A DNA stretch of 64,000 bases from Pseudideonella sakaiensis (lineage in GTDB: Bacteria > Pseudomonadota > Gammaproteobacteria > Burkholderiales > Burkholderiaceae_C), in the NCBI RefSeq assembly GCF_001293525.1, contig NZ_BBYR01000037.1, positions 62,001-126,000 on the forward strand. The letters run 5' to 3'. Of this stretch, positions 10,331 to 19,356 are shown one piece after another. The position numbers and the translations under genes were made by a program. A model generated the notes under the pieces. The model searched no databases. It was given only the letters and a program-made list of their open reading frames with translations, and had not been told where the DNA came from. Positions within the stretch are counted from its first letter, which is position 1; each line of letters begins with the position of its first letter.

Positions 10331-13300
10331 TCAAGGGCCCGGGGTGGCGGGCGCCCCGGCCGGCGCAAGCACCCGCTGCACCAGCGCGGCGAGCTCCTCC
10401 AGCGTGTTCTCCTTGTGCAGCAAGGCCCGCACGCCGAGCTGGCGCGCTTCCTGCTGCATCGCGTCGGTGACATAGCCCGAGCTGACGATCACCGGCAGCT
10501 CCGGCCGCAGGCGTGCCAGCTCGCGCGCGACGTCGAAGCCGGACAGGTCCGGCATGTTGTAGTCGGTGACGACCAGGTCCCAGGCGGCCGGATCCGCGCG
10601 GCAGGCCTGCAGCGCCGGCGCCGCCTCGCCCCAGGTGGCCACGCGGTAGCCCGCGCGCTCGAGCAGGCGCTCGACCACCACCGCCATCGTCTCGTCGTCG
10701 TCGATCACCATCACGCGCCGGCCGCCGCCGTCCGGCTGCGGCGCGGCGCCGGTGGCCTGCGCACCGGGCGCCGCCGGCTGCGGCGCGGCCGGGACCGCGT
10801 CCGGCACCGGCGGGAGCGCTCCCTGCGCCGGCGGCGGCGCCGCCGCGTCGGCGGGCGCGAGCGGCAGCAGCACCTCGAAGCAGCTGCCGGCGCCCGGCGC
10901 GCTGTCCACGCGCAGCTCGCCGCCATGCGAGCGCACGATGCCATGCACCACCGACAGCCCGAGCCCGGTGCCCTGGCCGACCGGCTTGGTGGTGAAAAAG
11001 GGCTCGAAGATGCGCTGGCGCGTGGCCTCGTCCATGCCGCAACCGTTGTCGCGCACCCAGAGCCGGGCCCGGGATGGCGGGCCCGCGGCGCCCGGCTCGA
11101 CGGCCACGCCCAGCTCGATGCGGCCCCCGGGGCCACCTTCGCCGCCGAGCGCATGCCAGGCGTTGGTGCACAGGTTCATCAGCACCTGCTGCAGCTGGGT
11201 GGCGTCACCGAGCACGCGCACCGGCCACGCCGGCTCCACCCGCTCCAGCGCCACGCCGGCCGGCAGCAGCGCACGCATCAGCGCATGCACCTCCTCGATC
11301 AGCGGGCGCAGGTCCAGCGCCTCCAGCTGCGGCTCGTGGCGCCGCCCGAAGGCGAGGATCTGCTGCACCAGGCTGCGCGCACGCTGGGCGGAGCGCTCGA
11401 TCTGCGTCAGCTCGCCAGCGGCCGCGCCGCCGCCGCCGAGCGCGTCGCGCGCCAGCGCGGCATTCGCGAGGATGGCGGCGAGGATGTTGTTGAAGTCGTG
11501 CGCGATGCCGCCGGCCAGCGTGCCGATGGCCTCCATCTTCTGCGACTCGCGCAGCTGCGCCTCGAGCGTCGCCCGCTGCGCCTCGCTCGCATGCACCGCG
11601 CTCAGGTCGCGCAGGAAGGCGCTGAACACCCAGCCCTGGCCGGTGCGCACCGGCGTGACCGTCAGCTCGACCGGGATCTCCTGCCCGTCGCGCCGCAACG
11701 CGCTCATCTCGAGCCGGCGGTTCAGCGCCGGGCCGTGGCCGGTGGCGAGGAAATGGCGCCGCCCGCGCTCGTGCGCATCGCGGTGGCGCTCGGGCACGAT
11801 CAGCGCCGACAGAGAGCGCCCCGCCGCCTCGGCGGCCGACCAGCCGAAGGTGCGCTCGGCCTGGGCATTCCAGCCGATCACGCAGCCTTCGGCGTCGATG
11901 CGCACCGCCGCGTCGAGCGCGTCCTCCACGATCACGCGCAGCATCTCCTCGCTGGCGCGCAGCTCGTCGGCGGCGCGGCGGTGCTCGCGGATGTCGCGCG
12001 CGACGCCGACCAGCAGCGGCCCCTGCGGGGTGTGGTGGATGCGCCGGTTGATCTCCACCGGGATCAGGTGCCCGTCCTTGTGCCGGTGCTCCGCTTCGAA
12101 GGTGACGCGGCCGTCCCGGCCGGCCACCAGCGCCGCATACTCGGCGGCCAGCTCGTCCCGGCTGCGGTCGGCGAACAGCTGCTCGACCCCGTGGCCGATC
12201 AGTTCCTCGCGCGTGTAGCCGAGGGCCCGGCAGGCGCCGGCATTGCAGTCCAGCACCTCGAGCGTGACGGCATCCACCAGGTAGATCGCATCGTTCGACA
12301 GGTCGAGCGCGGCCCGGAAGCGCAGCGCCTCGCGCTCGGCGCGCTGGTGCGAGCCGATGTCGGTGTAGGTCAGCACGAAGCCGCCGTCGGGCAGCGGGCT
12401 GCCGCGCACGTCGATCACGCGGCCGTCGCCGGGTTCGCGCACCTGGCGGTGCGCCTCGCGGCGCTGCACCGGGCCGATGCGCTCGGCGACCAGCGCCTCC
12501 ACCTCGCCCGGGCCGTAGCGGCCAAGCGCGGCGTCGCGGCGCACCAGGTCGGCGAAGGGCGTGCCGGGCGGCGGCACGCCATGCGTCGAGCCGATCAGCA
12601 CCGGCGTGCGCCGGTTCACCGCGACCACGCGCAGCGCCGGGTCCAGGATCACCACGCCCTGGTCCATGTGCTCCAGCGTGCTCTGCAGCAGCGCCATCTG
12701 GCGCTGCAGCGCGGCCTGCGCGGCCGCGTGCGAGATCGCGATCGCGGCGGACTGGGTCGCGATGTCGGTCAGGCGCAGGTGGTGTTCGGTCGGCCGCGCG
12801 GGGCTGCGGTGGTACATCGCGAAGGTGCCGAGCACGCGCCGGCCGGCGTCGAAGATCGGCGCCGACCAGCAGGCGCGCAGGCCGTGCGGCTCGGCCAGGT
12901 GGCGGTAGTCCGCCCACAGCGGATCGGTCTCGATGTCCTCGACCACCACCGGCTCGCGCCGCCAGGCGCAGGTGCCGCAGGAGCCGACGGCCGGCCCGAT
13001 CTCGACGCCGTCGACCGCGGCGACGAACGCCGCCGGCAGGCTCGGCGCGGCGCCGTGCCGCAGGTGGCGCCCGTCCTCGTCGAGCAGCAGCACCGAGGCC
13101 ATCATGCCGGGCGACAGGTCCTCGAGGTAGCGCATCAGCTCGGACAGCACCTCGCGCAGCGGCGCACCGGTGGCGATCAGCCGCAGCACCTGCACCTGGC
13201 CCTGCGCGATCGCCTCGGCGCGGCGGCGCTGGTCCTCCTGGTGCACGAGGCGCAGGCGCACCAGCTCCAGCTCGGCCGCGGCGGCGCGGCGCCGCGCGCT

Positions 13301-13390
13301 GTCGCGCAGCACCGCCAGCACGAGGGCGGCGAGCACGAGCGCCGGCACGCCGATCGCCAGCAGCGGCAGCCAGGGCAGCGCGCCGTTCAC
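10331..13390 (-). CDS. Multi-PAS hybrid sensor histidine kinase
   Basis: 1019 residues, one N-terminal membrane anchor (~7-28, LPLLAIGVPALVLAALVLAVL). Then a GAF domain (~60-225, with GSCGTCAWRREPVVVEDIETDPLW), three PAS modules (~235-350; ~365-480 with LGYTREELIGHGVEQLF; ~490-610 with FGWSAAEAAGRSLSAL), HisKA (GTLAGGIAHDFNNILAAI, phospho-His in the HDFNN variant), HATPase (NLCTNAWHAL, DNGCGM, GTGLGLSVVHG) and a C-terminal receiver (VMVIDDDE, VVTDYNMPDLSG, HKEN in place of the usual KP). The GTG at 13390 has GGAG 8 nt upstream. The receiver's Lys-Glu instead of Lys-Pro is a mild oddity. No output regulator is adjacent. Confidence 0.88.
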   Translation of the reverse strand: MNGALPWLPLLAIGVPALVLAALVLAVLRDSARRRAAAAELELVRLRLVHQEDQRRRAEAIAQGQVQVLRLIATGAPLREVLSELMRYLEDLSPGMMASVLLLDEDGRHLRHGAAPSLPAAFVAAVDGVEIGPAVGSCGTCAWRREPVVVEDIETDPLWADYRHLAEPHGLRACWSAPIFDAGRRVLGTFAMYHRSPARPTEHHLRLTDIATQSAAIAISHAAAQAALQRQMALLQSTLEHMDQGVVILDPALRVVAVNRRTPVLIGSTHGVPPPGTPFADLVRRDAALGRYGPGEVEALVAERIGPVQRREAHRQVREPGDGRVIDVRGSPLPDGGFVLTYTDIGSHQRAEREALRFRAALDLSNDAIYLVDAVTLEVLDCNAGACRALGYTREELIGHGVEQLFADRSRDELAAEYAALVAGRDGRVTFEAEHRHKDGHLIPVEINRRIHHTPQGPLLVGVARDIREHRRAADELRASEEMLRVIVEDALDAAVRIDAEGCVIGWNAQAERTFGWSAAEAAGRSLSALIVPERHRDAHERGRRHFLATGHGPALNRRLEMSALRRDGQEIPVELTVTPVRTGQGWVFSAFLRDLSAVHASEAQRATLEAQLRESQKMEAIGTLAGGIAHDFNNILAAILANAALARDALGGGGAAAGELTQIERSAQRARSLVQQILAFGRRHEPQLEALDLRPLIEEVHALMRALLPAGVALERVEPAWPVRVLGDATQLQQVLMNLCTNAWHALGGEGGPGGRIELGVAVEPGAAGPPSRARLWVRDNGCGMDEATRQRIFEPFFTTKPVGQGTGLGLSVVHGIVRSHGGELRVDSAPGAGSCFEVLLPLAPADAAAPPPAQGALPPVPDAVPAAPQPAAPGAQATGAAPQPDGGGRRVMVIDDDETMAVVVERLLERAGYRVATWGEAAPALQACRADPAAWDLVVTDYNMPDLSGFDVARELARLRPELPVIVSSGYVTDAMQQEARQLGVRALLHKENTLEELAALVQRVLAPAGAPATPGP

Positions 13391-13609
13391 CGCCGCGGCT
13401 CCGGCCGAACGCGCCGACCGCCCGCCACGGCGGTGCCCGCACGCTCCGGCAGGGGCGCGGCGGGGACGGTTCCGGCGGGGGTCACGGGCATGGGCGGGGC
13501 GCGCAGGGACGGCGCACGCCGGGGGCAGCTTAGCGCCGCAGGCGCGCGGCGGCGAGCCGAAGTGGCGGGTCGCGGTGGGCCTTTCCCGGCGACCCCGGCG
13601 GCGACGCGC

Positions 13610-13653
13610 TTCATCCTCGCTTCACCGAGGCCTCACCGAGCCCTCATCGGCCG
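13610..13653 (+). promoter_or_regulatory. Four 11-bp-spaced direct repeats upstream of degP
   Basis: TTCATCCTCGC, TTCACCGAGGC, CTCACCGAGCC and CTCATCGGCCG follow each other without gaps, so the YTCAYC core recurs every 11 bp, one helical turn. OmpR/PhoB-family regulators bind such tandem half-sites. The block ends about 70 bp before the protease start, a sensible place for an activator. Confidence 0.5.
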
Positions 13654-13721
13654 GGCGCACGCTTGCCGGCACGGCGGGCCCGAGGACCCGCTCCCTGCAA
13701 CGCCTCCCGAAAGGACGCTCC

Positions 13722-15239
13722 ATGAAGACCAAGCTCACCGCCCTGGCCGCCGCCGTCGTCGCCGCCGGGGGCCTGGCCGCCGGCAGCAGCGCCGGCGCCT
13801 TCGACCTCTCGCACTGGTTCGGCGGCGCCCGCACCGTCACCGCCGCCGCGGCCTCGGCGGGCCAGGCCGGGGTGCCGACGGCCGCCGCCCCGGCACCGGT
13901 GCCGCGGCTGCCCGCCAGCGCCGTGCCCGACTACCGCGGCATCGTCCAGCAGGCCGGGCCCGCGGTGGTGAACATCAGCGTCGAGGGCCTGCACAAGGCC
14001 TCGGCCGAAGAGGGCGGCCTGCCGCCCGGGCTGGAGAACGACCCCTTCTTCCAGTTCTTCCGCGGCATGCCCGGCTTCCAGGGGCGCGGCCGCGGCGCCG
14101 GGCCGGCGGTGCCCTTCCGCGGCCAGGGATCGGGCTTCATCATCAGCGCCGACGGCCTGGTGCTGACCAACGCCCACGTGGTGCGCGAGGCCAAGGAAGT
14201 CACCGTCAAGCTGGGCGACCGGCGCGAGTTCGCCGCCCGCGTGCTGGGCGCCGACCCGGCGACCGACATCGCCGTGCTGCGCATCGACGCGAAGAACCTG
14301 CCGGTGGTGCGCCTGGGCGATGCCGCGCGCCTCGAGGTCGGCGACCCGGTGCTGGCGATCGGCTCGCCCTACGGCTTCGAGCAGACCGCCACCCAGGGCA
14401 TCGTCAGCGCCAAGGGCCGCTCGCTGCCGGGCGACGCGGTGGTGCCGTTCATCCAGACCGATGCGGCCGTCAACCCCGGCAACTCCGGCGGCCCGCTGTT
14501 CGACGGCGATGGCGCGGTGGTCGGCATCAATGCGCAGATCTACTCGCAAAGCGGCGGCTTCCAGGGCCTGAGCTTCGCGATCCCGATCGACGTCGCGCTG
14601 AAGGTGAAGGACCAGATCCTGCGCCACGGCGAGGTGCGGCACGCGAAGCTGGGCGTGCAGATCCAGGACCTGGACCAGGCCCTGGCCGAGTCTTTCGGCC
14701 TGGCGCGGCCGGACGGTGCGCTGGTCTCGCAGGTCGGCCCCGACAGCGCGGCCGCGTCGGCCGGGCTGAAGGCGGGCGACGTGATCACCGCGGTCGATGG
14801 CCAGCCGATCACGCGGTCGGGGCAGCTGTCGAGCCGCATCGGCCTGGCCGCGCCCGGCGAGCGCGTCACGCTGAAGGTGTGGCGCGACAAGGCGGCCCGC
14901 GACGTCGAGGTGCGGCTGGGCAGCGCCGAGCCGTCCGGCCCGGTAGCCGACGCCGGCGATGCCGCCACCCCGGGCGGCGCACTCGGCCTCGCGCTGCGGC
15001 CGCTGAACGCGCCGGAGAAGCGCCAGGCCGACGTCGCCCAGGGCCTGCTGGTCGAGGACGTGGGCGGCCCGGCCGCCCGTGCCGGCATCGAGGCGGGCGA
15101 CGTGCTGCTGGCGATCAACGGCCGCGCCGTCGATTCGGTGGCCCAGGTGCGCGAGCAGCTGAAGGCGCACCCGAAGCAGGTGGCGCTGCTGCTGCTGCGC
15201 GACGGCAACCGGATCTTCGTGCCGGTGAAGCTGGGCTGA
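13722..15239 (+). CDS. degP: DegP/HtrA-type periplasmic serine protease
   Basis: Do-family protease/chaperone for damaged envelope proteins, 505 residues. A signal peptide (1-26, KTKLTALAAAVVAAGGLAAGSSAGA) exports it to the periplasm. Catalytic triad: His152 (LTNAHVV), Asp182 (TDIAVLRI), Ser255 (NPGNSGGPL). Two PDZ domains follow (ALVSQVGPDSAAASAGLKAGDVITAVDG; GLLVEDVGGPAARAGIEAGDVLLAINGRAV). A Gly/Arg-rich loop near residues 110-130 (MPGFQGRGRGAG) is the usual LA-loop region. The start has AAAGGA 8 nt upstream. It stands alone, with helically phased repeats in its promoter region that suggest control by an OmpR-type regulator. It could equally be called MucD or DegQ. Confidence 0.93.
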   Translation: MKTKLTALAAAVVAAGGLAAGSSAGAFDLSHWFGGARTVTAAAASAGQAGVPTAAAPAPVPRLPASAVPDYRGIVQQAGPAVVNISVEGLHKASAEEGGLPPGLENDPFFQFFRGMPGFQGRGRGAGPAVPFRGQGSGFIISADGLVLTNAHVVREAKEVTVKLGDRREFAARVLGADPATDIAVLRIDAKNLPVVRLGDAARLEVGDPVLAIGSPYGFEQTATQGIVSAKGRSLPGDAVVPFIQTDAAVNPGNSGGPLFDGDGAVVGINAQIYSQSGGFQGLSFAIPIDVALKVKDQILRHGEVRHAKLGVQIQDLDQALAESFGLARPDGALVSQVGPDSAAASAGLKAGDVITAVDGQPITRSGQLSSRIGLAAPGERVTLKVWRDKAARDVEVRLGSAEPSGPVADAGDAATPGGALGLALRPLNAPEKRQADVAQGLLVEDVGGPAARAGIEAGDVLLAINGRAVDSVAQVREQLKAHPKQVALLLLRDGNRIFVPVKLG

Positions 15240-15247
15240 GCCCCGGG

Positions 15248-16894
15248 TCAGGCCAGCGCGGCCAGGACCCCGGGCGCGAAATGCCGGTCGACCAGGTCGG
15301 CCAGCCCGTCGAACACCGTGTCGAGCGGCGGCAGCGCGGCGCCGAACAGCGCCTGCTGCACCGCAGGCGCCTCGAACAGGCCATGGCAGCGCAGGCCGAG
15401 CACCGGGCCGCACTGCCAGCCGAGGGCCTCGCCCACCGCGTCGCGCAGCACCGTGCGCAGCGCGGGGGCGATGTCGATTGCCGGCGCCGGCGCCGTGCGG
15501 CCGTGGTGGATGTCGTAGACCGCGCAGGACTGGCCGGCCAATGCGGCCCAGGCGCCGTCCGGCCGCTGCGGGCCCTCGGCCCCGAAGGCGGCCTGCACGG
15601 CCCGCAGCCGCTTCGGCGCGGCGAAATGCGTCACCAGCGGCAGCAGCCCGAGCCCGTCGACGGCGCCACCGCCCGGCTGCTCGAGGCCGTCCGGGTCCTC
15701 GATGCGCTGGCCGAGCATCTGCAGGCCGCCGCAGATCCCGAGCACCGCGCCGCCGGCGCGCGCATGCGCCTGGACCGCCTCGTCCAGCCCGCGCGCCCGC
15801 AGCCAGGCGAGGTCGGCGAGGGTCTGCTTGGAGCCGGGCAGGATCACGGTGTGCACGCCGTCCAGGGCCCGCGGCTCGCGCACCCAGCGCAGGCGCACCC
15901 CGGACAGGCGGCGCAGCGCCTGGAACTCGTCGAGGTTGCTCAGCGACGGCGGAGCCAGCACGCCGATCCACCGTGCTCCGTCTCTTGGCGCGGCGGCGGG
16001 CGGCAGGTCGTCGACGACCCCATCCTCTTCCGGCAGGCCATGCTCGCGCCACAGCGGCAGCACCGCCACCGTCGGGACGCCGGTCAGCGCCTCGAGCCGG
16101 GCCGGGCCGGGGGCCAGCAGCGCCGGGTCCCCGCGGAAGCGGTTCAGCACGAAGCCGCGCAACCGTGCCGCCACGTCCGGCGGCATCAGGCGCTGGGTGC
16201 CGTAGAGGTGGGCGAAGGCGCCGCCGCGGTCGATGTCGGTGACCAGCAGGCCCTGGGCGCGTGCGGCGCGCGCCGTGTGCAGGTTGACGAAATCGGTGCC
16301 GGCCAGGTTGATCTCGGCCGGCGAGCCCGCCCCCTCGATGACGATCAGCTCGTGCTCCGCGGCGAGCTGGCGCAGGGCTTCGTGCGCAAGCGGCCACACC
16401 GCGGCGCTGCGCGCGTGCCAGGGCAGCGCACCGAGCCGCCGGTCGACCTGGCCCCAGCAGACCAGCTGGCTCGCCGTGTCGCGCTCGGGCTTCAGCAGCA
16501 CCGGGTTCATGCGCACCTCGGGCGCCACGCCTGCGGCGAGGGCCTGGAAGTACTGCGCGCTGCCGATCTCGCCGGCCACGCCATCCGGCCCCGCCACCAC
16601 GCGCGCGTTGTTGCTCATGTTCTGCGCCTTGAAGGGTGCGACACGCAGCCCCTGACGCGCATACCAGCGGCACAGCGCGGTGGCGAGCCAGCTCTTGCCG
16701 GCGCCGCTGGTGGTGCCGAAGACCATCACCGCCCGCGCGCCGGACACCGGCGGCAGCTCGACGAACGACGCGACGGCGTTGGACGACGGGTCGCTCGCGG
16801 ACAGCGCATCCGCGAGGCCGGCGGAGGGCGCGGATAGTGCGGGAGCCGCGGGCGGCGGTGCAGGCGGTCGGTCGGACGGGGGGGCAGCGGCCAT
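15248..16894 (-). CDS. cobQ: Cobyric acid synthase
   Basis: Glutamine- and ATP-dependent amidation of adenosylcobyrinic acid a,c-diamide at positions b, d, e and g. 548 residues, with a synthetase domain (GTTSGAGKS nucleotide loop at 60-68; APFKAQNMSNNARV; EGAGSPAEINL) and a class-I-like glutaminase domain (GICGGLQMLG with the nucleophilic Cys; His in GLRCHGLF). The first ~50 residues are a Pro/Ala/Ser-rich extension not normally present, so an internal start is possible. However, a TAGCAT -10 box 6 nt before the ATG at 16894 and coding-like third positions support the long form. No other cobalamin genes or B12 riboswitch are in the window. Convergent with degP, 8 bp apart. Confidence 0.93.
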   Translation of the reverse strand: MAAAPPSDRPPAPPPAAPALSAPSAGLADALSASDPSSNAVASFVELPPVSGARAVMVFGTTSGAGKSWLATALCRWYARQGLRVAPFKAQNMSNNARVVAGPDGVAGEIGSAQYFQALAAGVAPEVRMNPVLLKPERDTASQLVCWGQVDRRLGALPWHARSAAVWPLAHEALRQLAAEHELIVIEGAGSPAEINLAGTDFVNLHTARAARAQGLLVTDIDRGGAFAHLYGTQRLMPPDVAARLRGFVLNRFRGDPALLAPGPARLEALTGVPTVAVLPLWREHGLPEEDGVVDDLPPAAAPRDGARWIGVLAPPSLSNLDEFQALRRLSGVRLRWVREPRALDGVHTVILPGSKQTLADLAWLRARGLDEAVQAHARAGGAVLGICGGLQMLGQRIEDPDGLEQPGGGAVDGLGLLPLVTHFAAPKRLRAVQAAFGAEGPQRPDGAWAALAGQSCAVYDIHHGRTAPAPAIDIAPALRTVLRDAVGEALGWQCGPVLGLRCHGLFEAPAVQQALFGAALPPLDTVFDGLADLVDRHFAPGVLAALA

Positions 16895-16900
16895 GCCGCG

Positions 16901-16906
16901 ATGCTA
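16901..16906 (-). promoter_or_regulatory. -10 box giving a leaderless cobQ mRNA
   Basis: TAGCAT on the minus strand, 6 nt before the cobQ ATG, with no Shine-Dalgarno sequence. It would uncouple cobQ from the small gene upstream. Confidence 0.45.
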
Positions 16907-16926
16907 GGCCGCCCGCCGGTGGCGGC

Positions 16927-17127
16927 TCAGCTGCGCCAGGCGCCGAAGGCGTCGCGGATCTCCTCGTCCGCCTCGCGGCAGCGGATGTCGTGCTGGCGGT
17001 GGCCGCGCTCGTAAGTCGGACGCGGCCGCTCGTAGGCGGGGGTCGACCGCGAGCGTTCGACGCGGCGCGGGCCGCGGACCGGCGCACGGCCGGGGTGGGT
17101 CGGAAGCATCGGTGCGGAACGGATCAC
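16927..17127 (-). CDS. Small Arg-rich protein of unknown function
   Basis: 66 residues from a GTG at 17127 that has AGGAG 6 nt upstream, one of the clearest ribosome sites here. Codons are mostly G/C-ending, as in real genes nearby. The N-terminal half is basic and Pro-rich (THPGRAPVRGPRRVERSRS), followed by YERPRPTYERGHRQHD and an acidic end (EADEEIRDAFGAWRS). No signal peptide, membrane span or known domain. It lies 32 bp upstream of cobQ on the same strand, with cobQ having its own -10. Function unknown. Confidence 0.5.
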   Translation of the reverse strand: MIRSAPMLPTHPGRAPVRGPRRVERSRSTPAYERPRPTYERGHRQHDIRCREADEEIRDAFGAWRS

Positions 17128-17530
17128 GGAGGGCTCCTGGCGGCCGACGGGCCGTGCCGTGAATGCTGCTGTGGCGGCTGCAGGCACGCCGTCGGCGGCC
17201 GGCGACACCCGGCGTAGGACAAGCGGCGGCCCGTCGCAGGCCGCCCCACGGCGACCCCCGTTCCCTGCTCGGACGCCACGGCGTCTTTCCGGCGGATTCG
17301 GCCCTGCCGGGGCGAGCGCGAGTTGGGCCGAGTCTGCCGCGCGTGCTGCAGCGACAGGACCCAGGCGCTCGATCGCGCGCCGGCGAGCGCCCCGACGCGG
17401 CCCGGACGCGGCATGCCGTCCTACAGCGCGAAAGGCGCCGGACCGATGCCGGCCACCGGCCCGCCTGCCTACAGTGCCTCCCGTGGTCGACGCCTCGGCG
17501 CGCCACGCCCGACGACGAATGGAGAACCGC
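17128..17530. other. 403-bp divergent intergenic region between two small genes
   Basis: No convincing gene on either strand. It holds three copies of a CCTAC-type element pointing outward: GTCCTAC on the minus strand (17214-17220, towards the gene at 17127), and GTCCTACAG (17418-17426) and GCCTACAGT (17467-17475) on the plus strand (towards the gene at 17531). They resemble stress-sigma -10 elements (CTACACT-like). No -35 partner is evident. Confidence 0.4.
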
Positions 17531-17704
17531 ATGCACCAGCCGACGCGACCCCTGCCGCCCGCCCGCGACGCCGACAGCCGCTGGTCGCTGGCCGTGCTGC
17601 CGCTGCCGCACGACGACGACAGCCTGGGCTACGAAGCCGCCCTGCCCTTCCTGCGCCACGACCCGGCGACCGTGCTGCCGACCGAGGCCGGCCCGCTGAA
17701 CTGA
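17531..17704 (+). CDS. Small protein of unknown function
   Basis: 57 residues with almost every codon ending in G or C, which strongly supports coding. GGAG lies 6-7 nt before the ATG at 17531; an ATG 12 bp upstream is an alternative. The sequence is Pro/Asp/Leu-rich (WSLAVLPLPHDDDSLGYEAALPFLRHDP) without membrane span, signal peptide or known domain. It is preceded by two CCTACAG motifs that may be its promoter. Function unknown. Confidence 0.5.
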   Translation: MHQPTRPLPPARDADSRWSLAVLPLPHDDDSLGYEAALPFLRHDPATVLPTEAGPLN

Positions 17705-17903
17705 CGGCAGCGTCCGTCCACGGGCTGGATCCGCGGCGCAGCGACAATCGCTCGCCGCGTCACCCCGCGGCTCGTCACCGGCTCGGACCGGATCCCGGCG
17801 CCTTCCGGCGGGACCCTGCCGCCGTGCCGCGATCGATCGGGCGCGCCGGCGCGCCAGCCCGCCTCTCACCCACCCGGCCCCGGCCGGCCGGAGACGTTGT
17901 CCG

Positions 17904-19313
17904 ATGTTCGCCAGGTTTGCAGGCTGGACCGAGCGGCTGCGCCGCAGCGCGTTTGCCTTTCCGCTCGTGGTGCTGGTGGCCGGCCTGCTGGTCGCCATCA
18001 GCGAGCTGGCTTACCACGAGTCGCGCGACCAGCTGACGCGCCTCGTGACGATGGGACAGATCCGGCTCGAGGTGCACCAGGTGCTGCGTCGCGTGACGGA
18101 GGCCGAGTCCGGCCAGCGCGGCTACCTGCTCACCGGCATCGCCGACCACCTGCTGCCCTACCAGGACGCCGCGCGCGGCGTGGACGAGAGCCTGGGCCGG
18201 CTGCGCACGCTGTTCCGCTCGCTCGGCCCGGATCGCGGCCCGGCCGAACTGGACGCGCTCGAGCGCGAGATCCGCGCCAAGCTCAGCGAGGTCGACGAGG
18301 TGCTGAGCCTGCGCCGCGAGGGCCGCAACGACGCGGCCCAGGCGCTGCTGCTCAGCGGCATCGGGCGCGAGAAGATGGAGAGCATCCGGCGGCTCGCCGA
18401 CTCGCTGATCGCCGAAGAGAACGCGCGCGTGTCCCGCGGGCTGACCAACGTCTTCGAGACCCTGCTGCTGAACCGGGTCGGCGTGGCCGCGCTGGCGGTG
18501 ATCAGCCTGATCGCGCTGGGCATGTTCCTGCACCAGAGCCGCGTCATCGACAGCCAGCGCGCCGAGCGGCAGGCGCAGATGGCGGCCGAGAAGGAGCGGC
18601 TGGAGCGCGAGGTGCATGCCCGCACCGCCGAGCTGACCGAACTGGCCAGCCACCTCGAGACCGCGCGCGAGGACGAGCGGGCGCGGCTCGCACGCGACCT
18701 GCACGACGAGCTGGGCGCGCTGCTCACCGCGGCCAAGCTGGACGTGGCGCGCATCAGCCCCAAGCTGCGCGATGCGGCGCCCGAGGCGATGTCCCGCGTC
18801 AGCCACCTGGTCGAGCTGCTGAACAGCGGCATCGCGCTGAAGCGACGCATCATCGAGGACCTGCGGCCGTCGACGCTGAGCACCCTCGGCCTGCAGCCCG
18901 CGCTGGAGATCCTGTGCCGCGAGTTCGGCGAGCGCCTGGGCGTGCCGATGCAGACGCACTTCGAGCCGCTGCGGCTGGCACCCAGCGCCGAGCTGACGGC
19001 CTTCCGGATGGTCCAGGAGGCGCTGAACAACTGCGCGAAGTACGCCGCGCCGACCGCGGTCAGCGTCAGCCTGGAGGCGGTCGGCGAGCGCCAGGCGCGG
19101 CTGACGGTCACCGACGACGGCAAGGGCTTCGACCCGTCCCGCACCAGCAGCGGCCGCCACGGCCTGATCGGCATGCGCTATCGGATCGAGGCCGAGGGCG
19201 GCCAGCTCAGCCTGCGCTCGGCGCCCGGGGCCGGCACCACGGTCAGCGCGGTGCTGCCGCAGGCGGTGGCGGCGGCCGCGGCGCCGCTGCCGGACGGGCC
19301 GGCCATCCCCTGA
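17904..19313 (+). CDS. CHASE3-domain NarX/DesK-type sensor kinase
   Basis: 469 residues. TM1 at ~16-35 (FAFPLVVLVAGLLVAISELAY), a periplasmic CHASE3 domain (EAESGQRGYLLTG is the family hallmark), TM2 (VGVAALAVISLIALGMFL), a short coiled coil, HisKA_3 dimerisation domain with AREDERARLARDLHDELGALLTAAKLD (phospho-His in RDLHDELG), and HATPase (EALNNCAKYA, VTDDGKGFD, GLIGMRYRIEAEGG). Such kinases normally phosphorylate LuxR/NarL-type regulators. None is adjacent; the nearest HTH_LuxR-like protein is at 28727. Its 3' end faces the receiver-kinase gene at 19357. Confidence 0.9.
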   Translation: MFARFAGWTERLRRSAFAFPLVVLVAGLLVAISELAYHESRDQLTRLVTMGQIRLEVHQVLRRVTEAESGQRGYLLTGIADHLLPYQDAARGVDESLGRLRTLFRSLGPDRGPAELDALEREIRAKLSEVDEVLSLRREGRNDAAQALLLSGIGREKMESIRRLADSLIAEENARVSRGLTNVFETLLLNRVGVAALAVISLIALGMFLHQSRVIDSQRAERQAQMAAEKERLEREVHARTAELTELASHLETAREDERARLARDLHDELGALLTAAKLDVARISPKLRDAAPEAMSRVSHLVELLNSGIALKRRIIEDLRPSTLSTLGLQPALEILCREFGERLGVPMQTHFEPLRLAPSAELTAFRMVQEALNNCAKYAAPTAVSVSLEAVGERQARLTVTDDGKGFDPSRTSSGRHGLIGMRYRIEAEGGQLSLRSAPGAGTTVSAVLPQAVAAAAAPLPDGPAIP

Positions 19314-19356
19314 ACCCGCGCCGGCGCGCCGCGCCGCCGGGCGCCCCGGCCGACCG

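Noticed and set aside
10037-16837. A 6.8-kb open frame on the plus strand, and many other frames of 500-1000 codons opposite or across real genes
   Set aside because: High GC removes stop codons from other frames. The real genes (hybrid kinase, degP, cobQ) have family motifs and G/C-ending codons; this frame gives Arg/Ala/Gly-rich sequence without domains.
16895-17530. Cobalamin riboswitch upstream of cobQ
   Set aside because: No B12-box-like sequence could be found, and the cobQ -10 box leaves no room for a leader.
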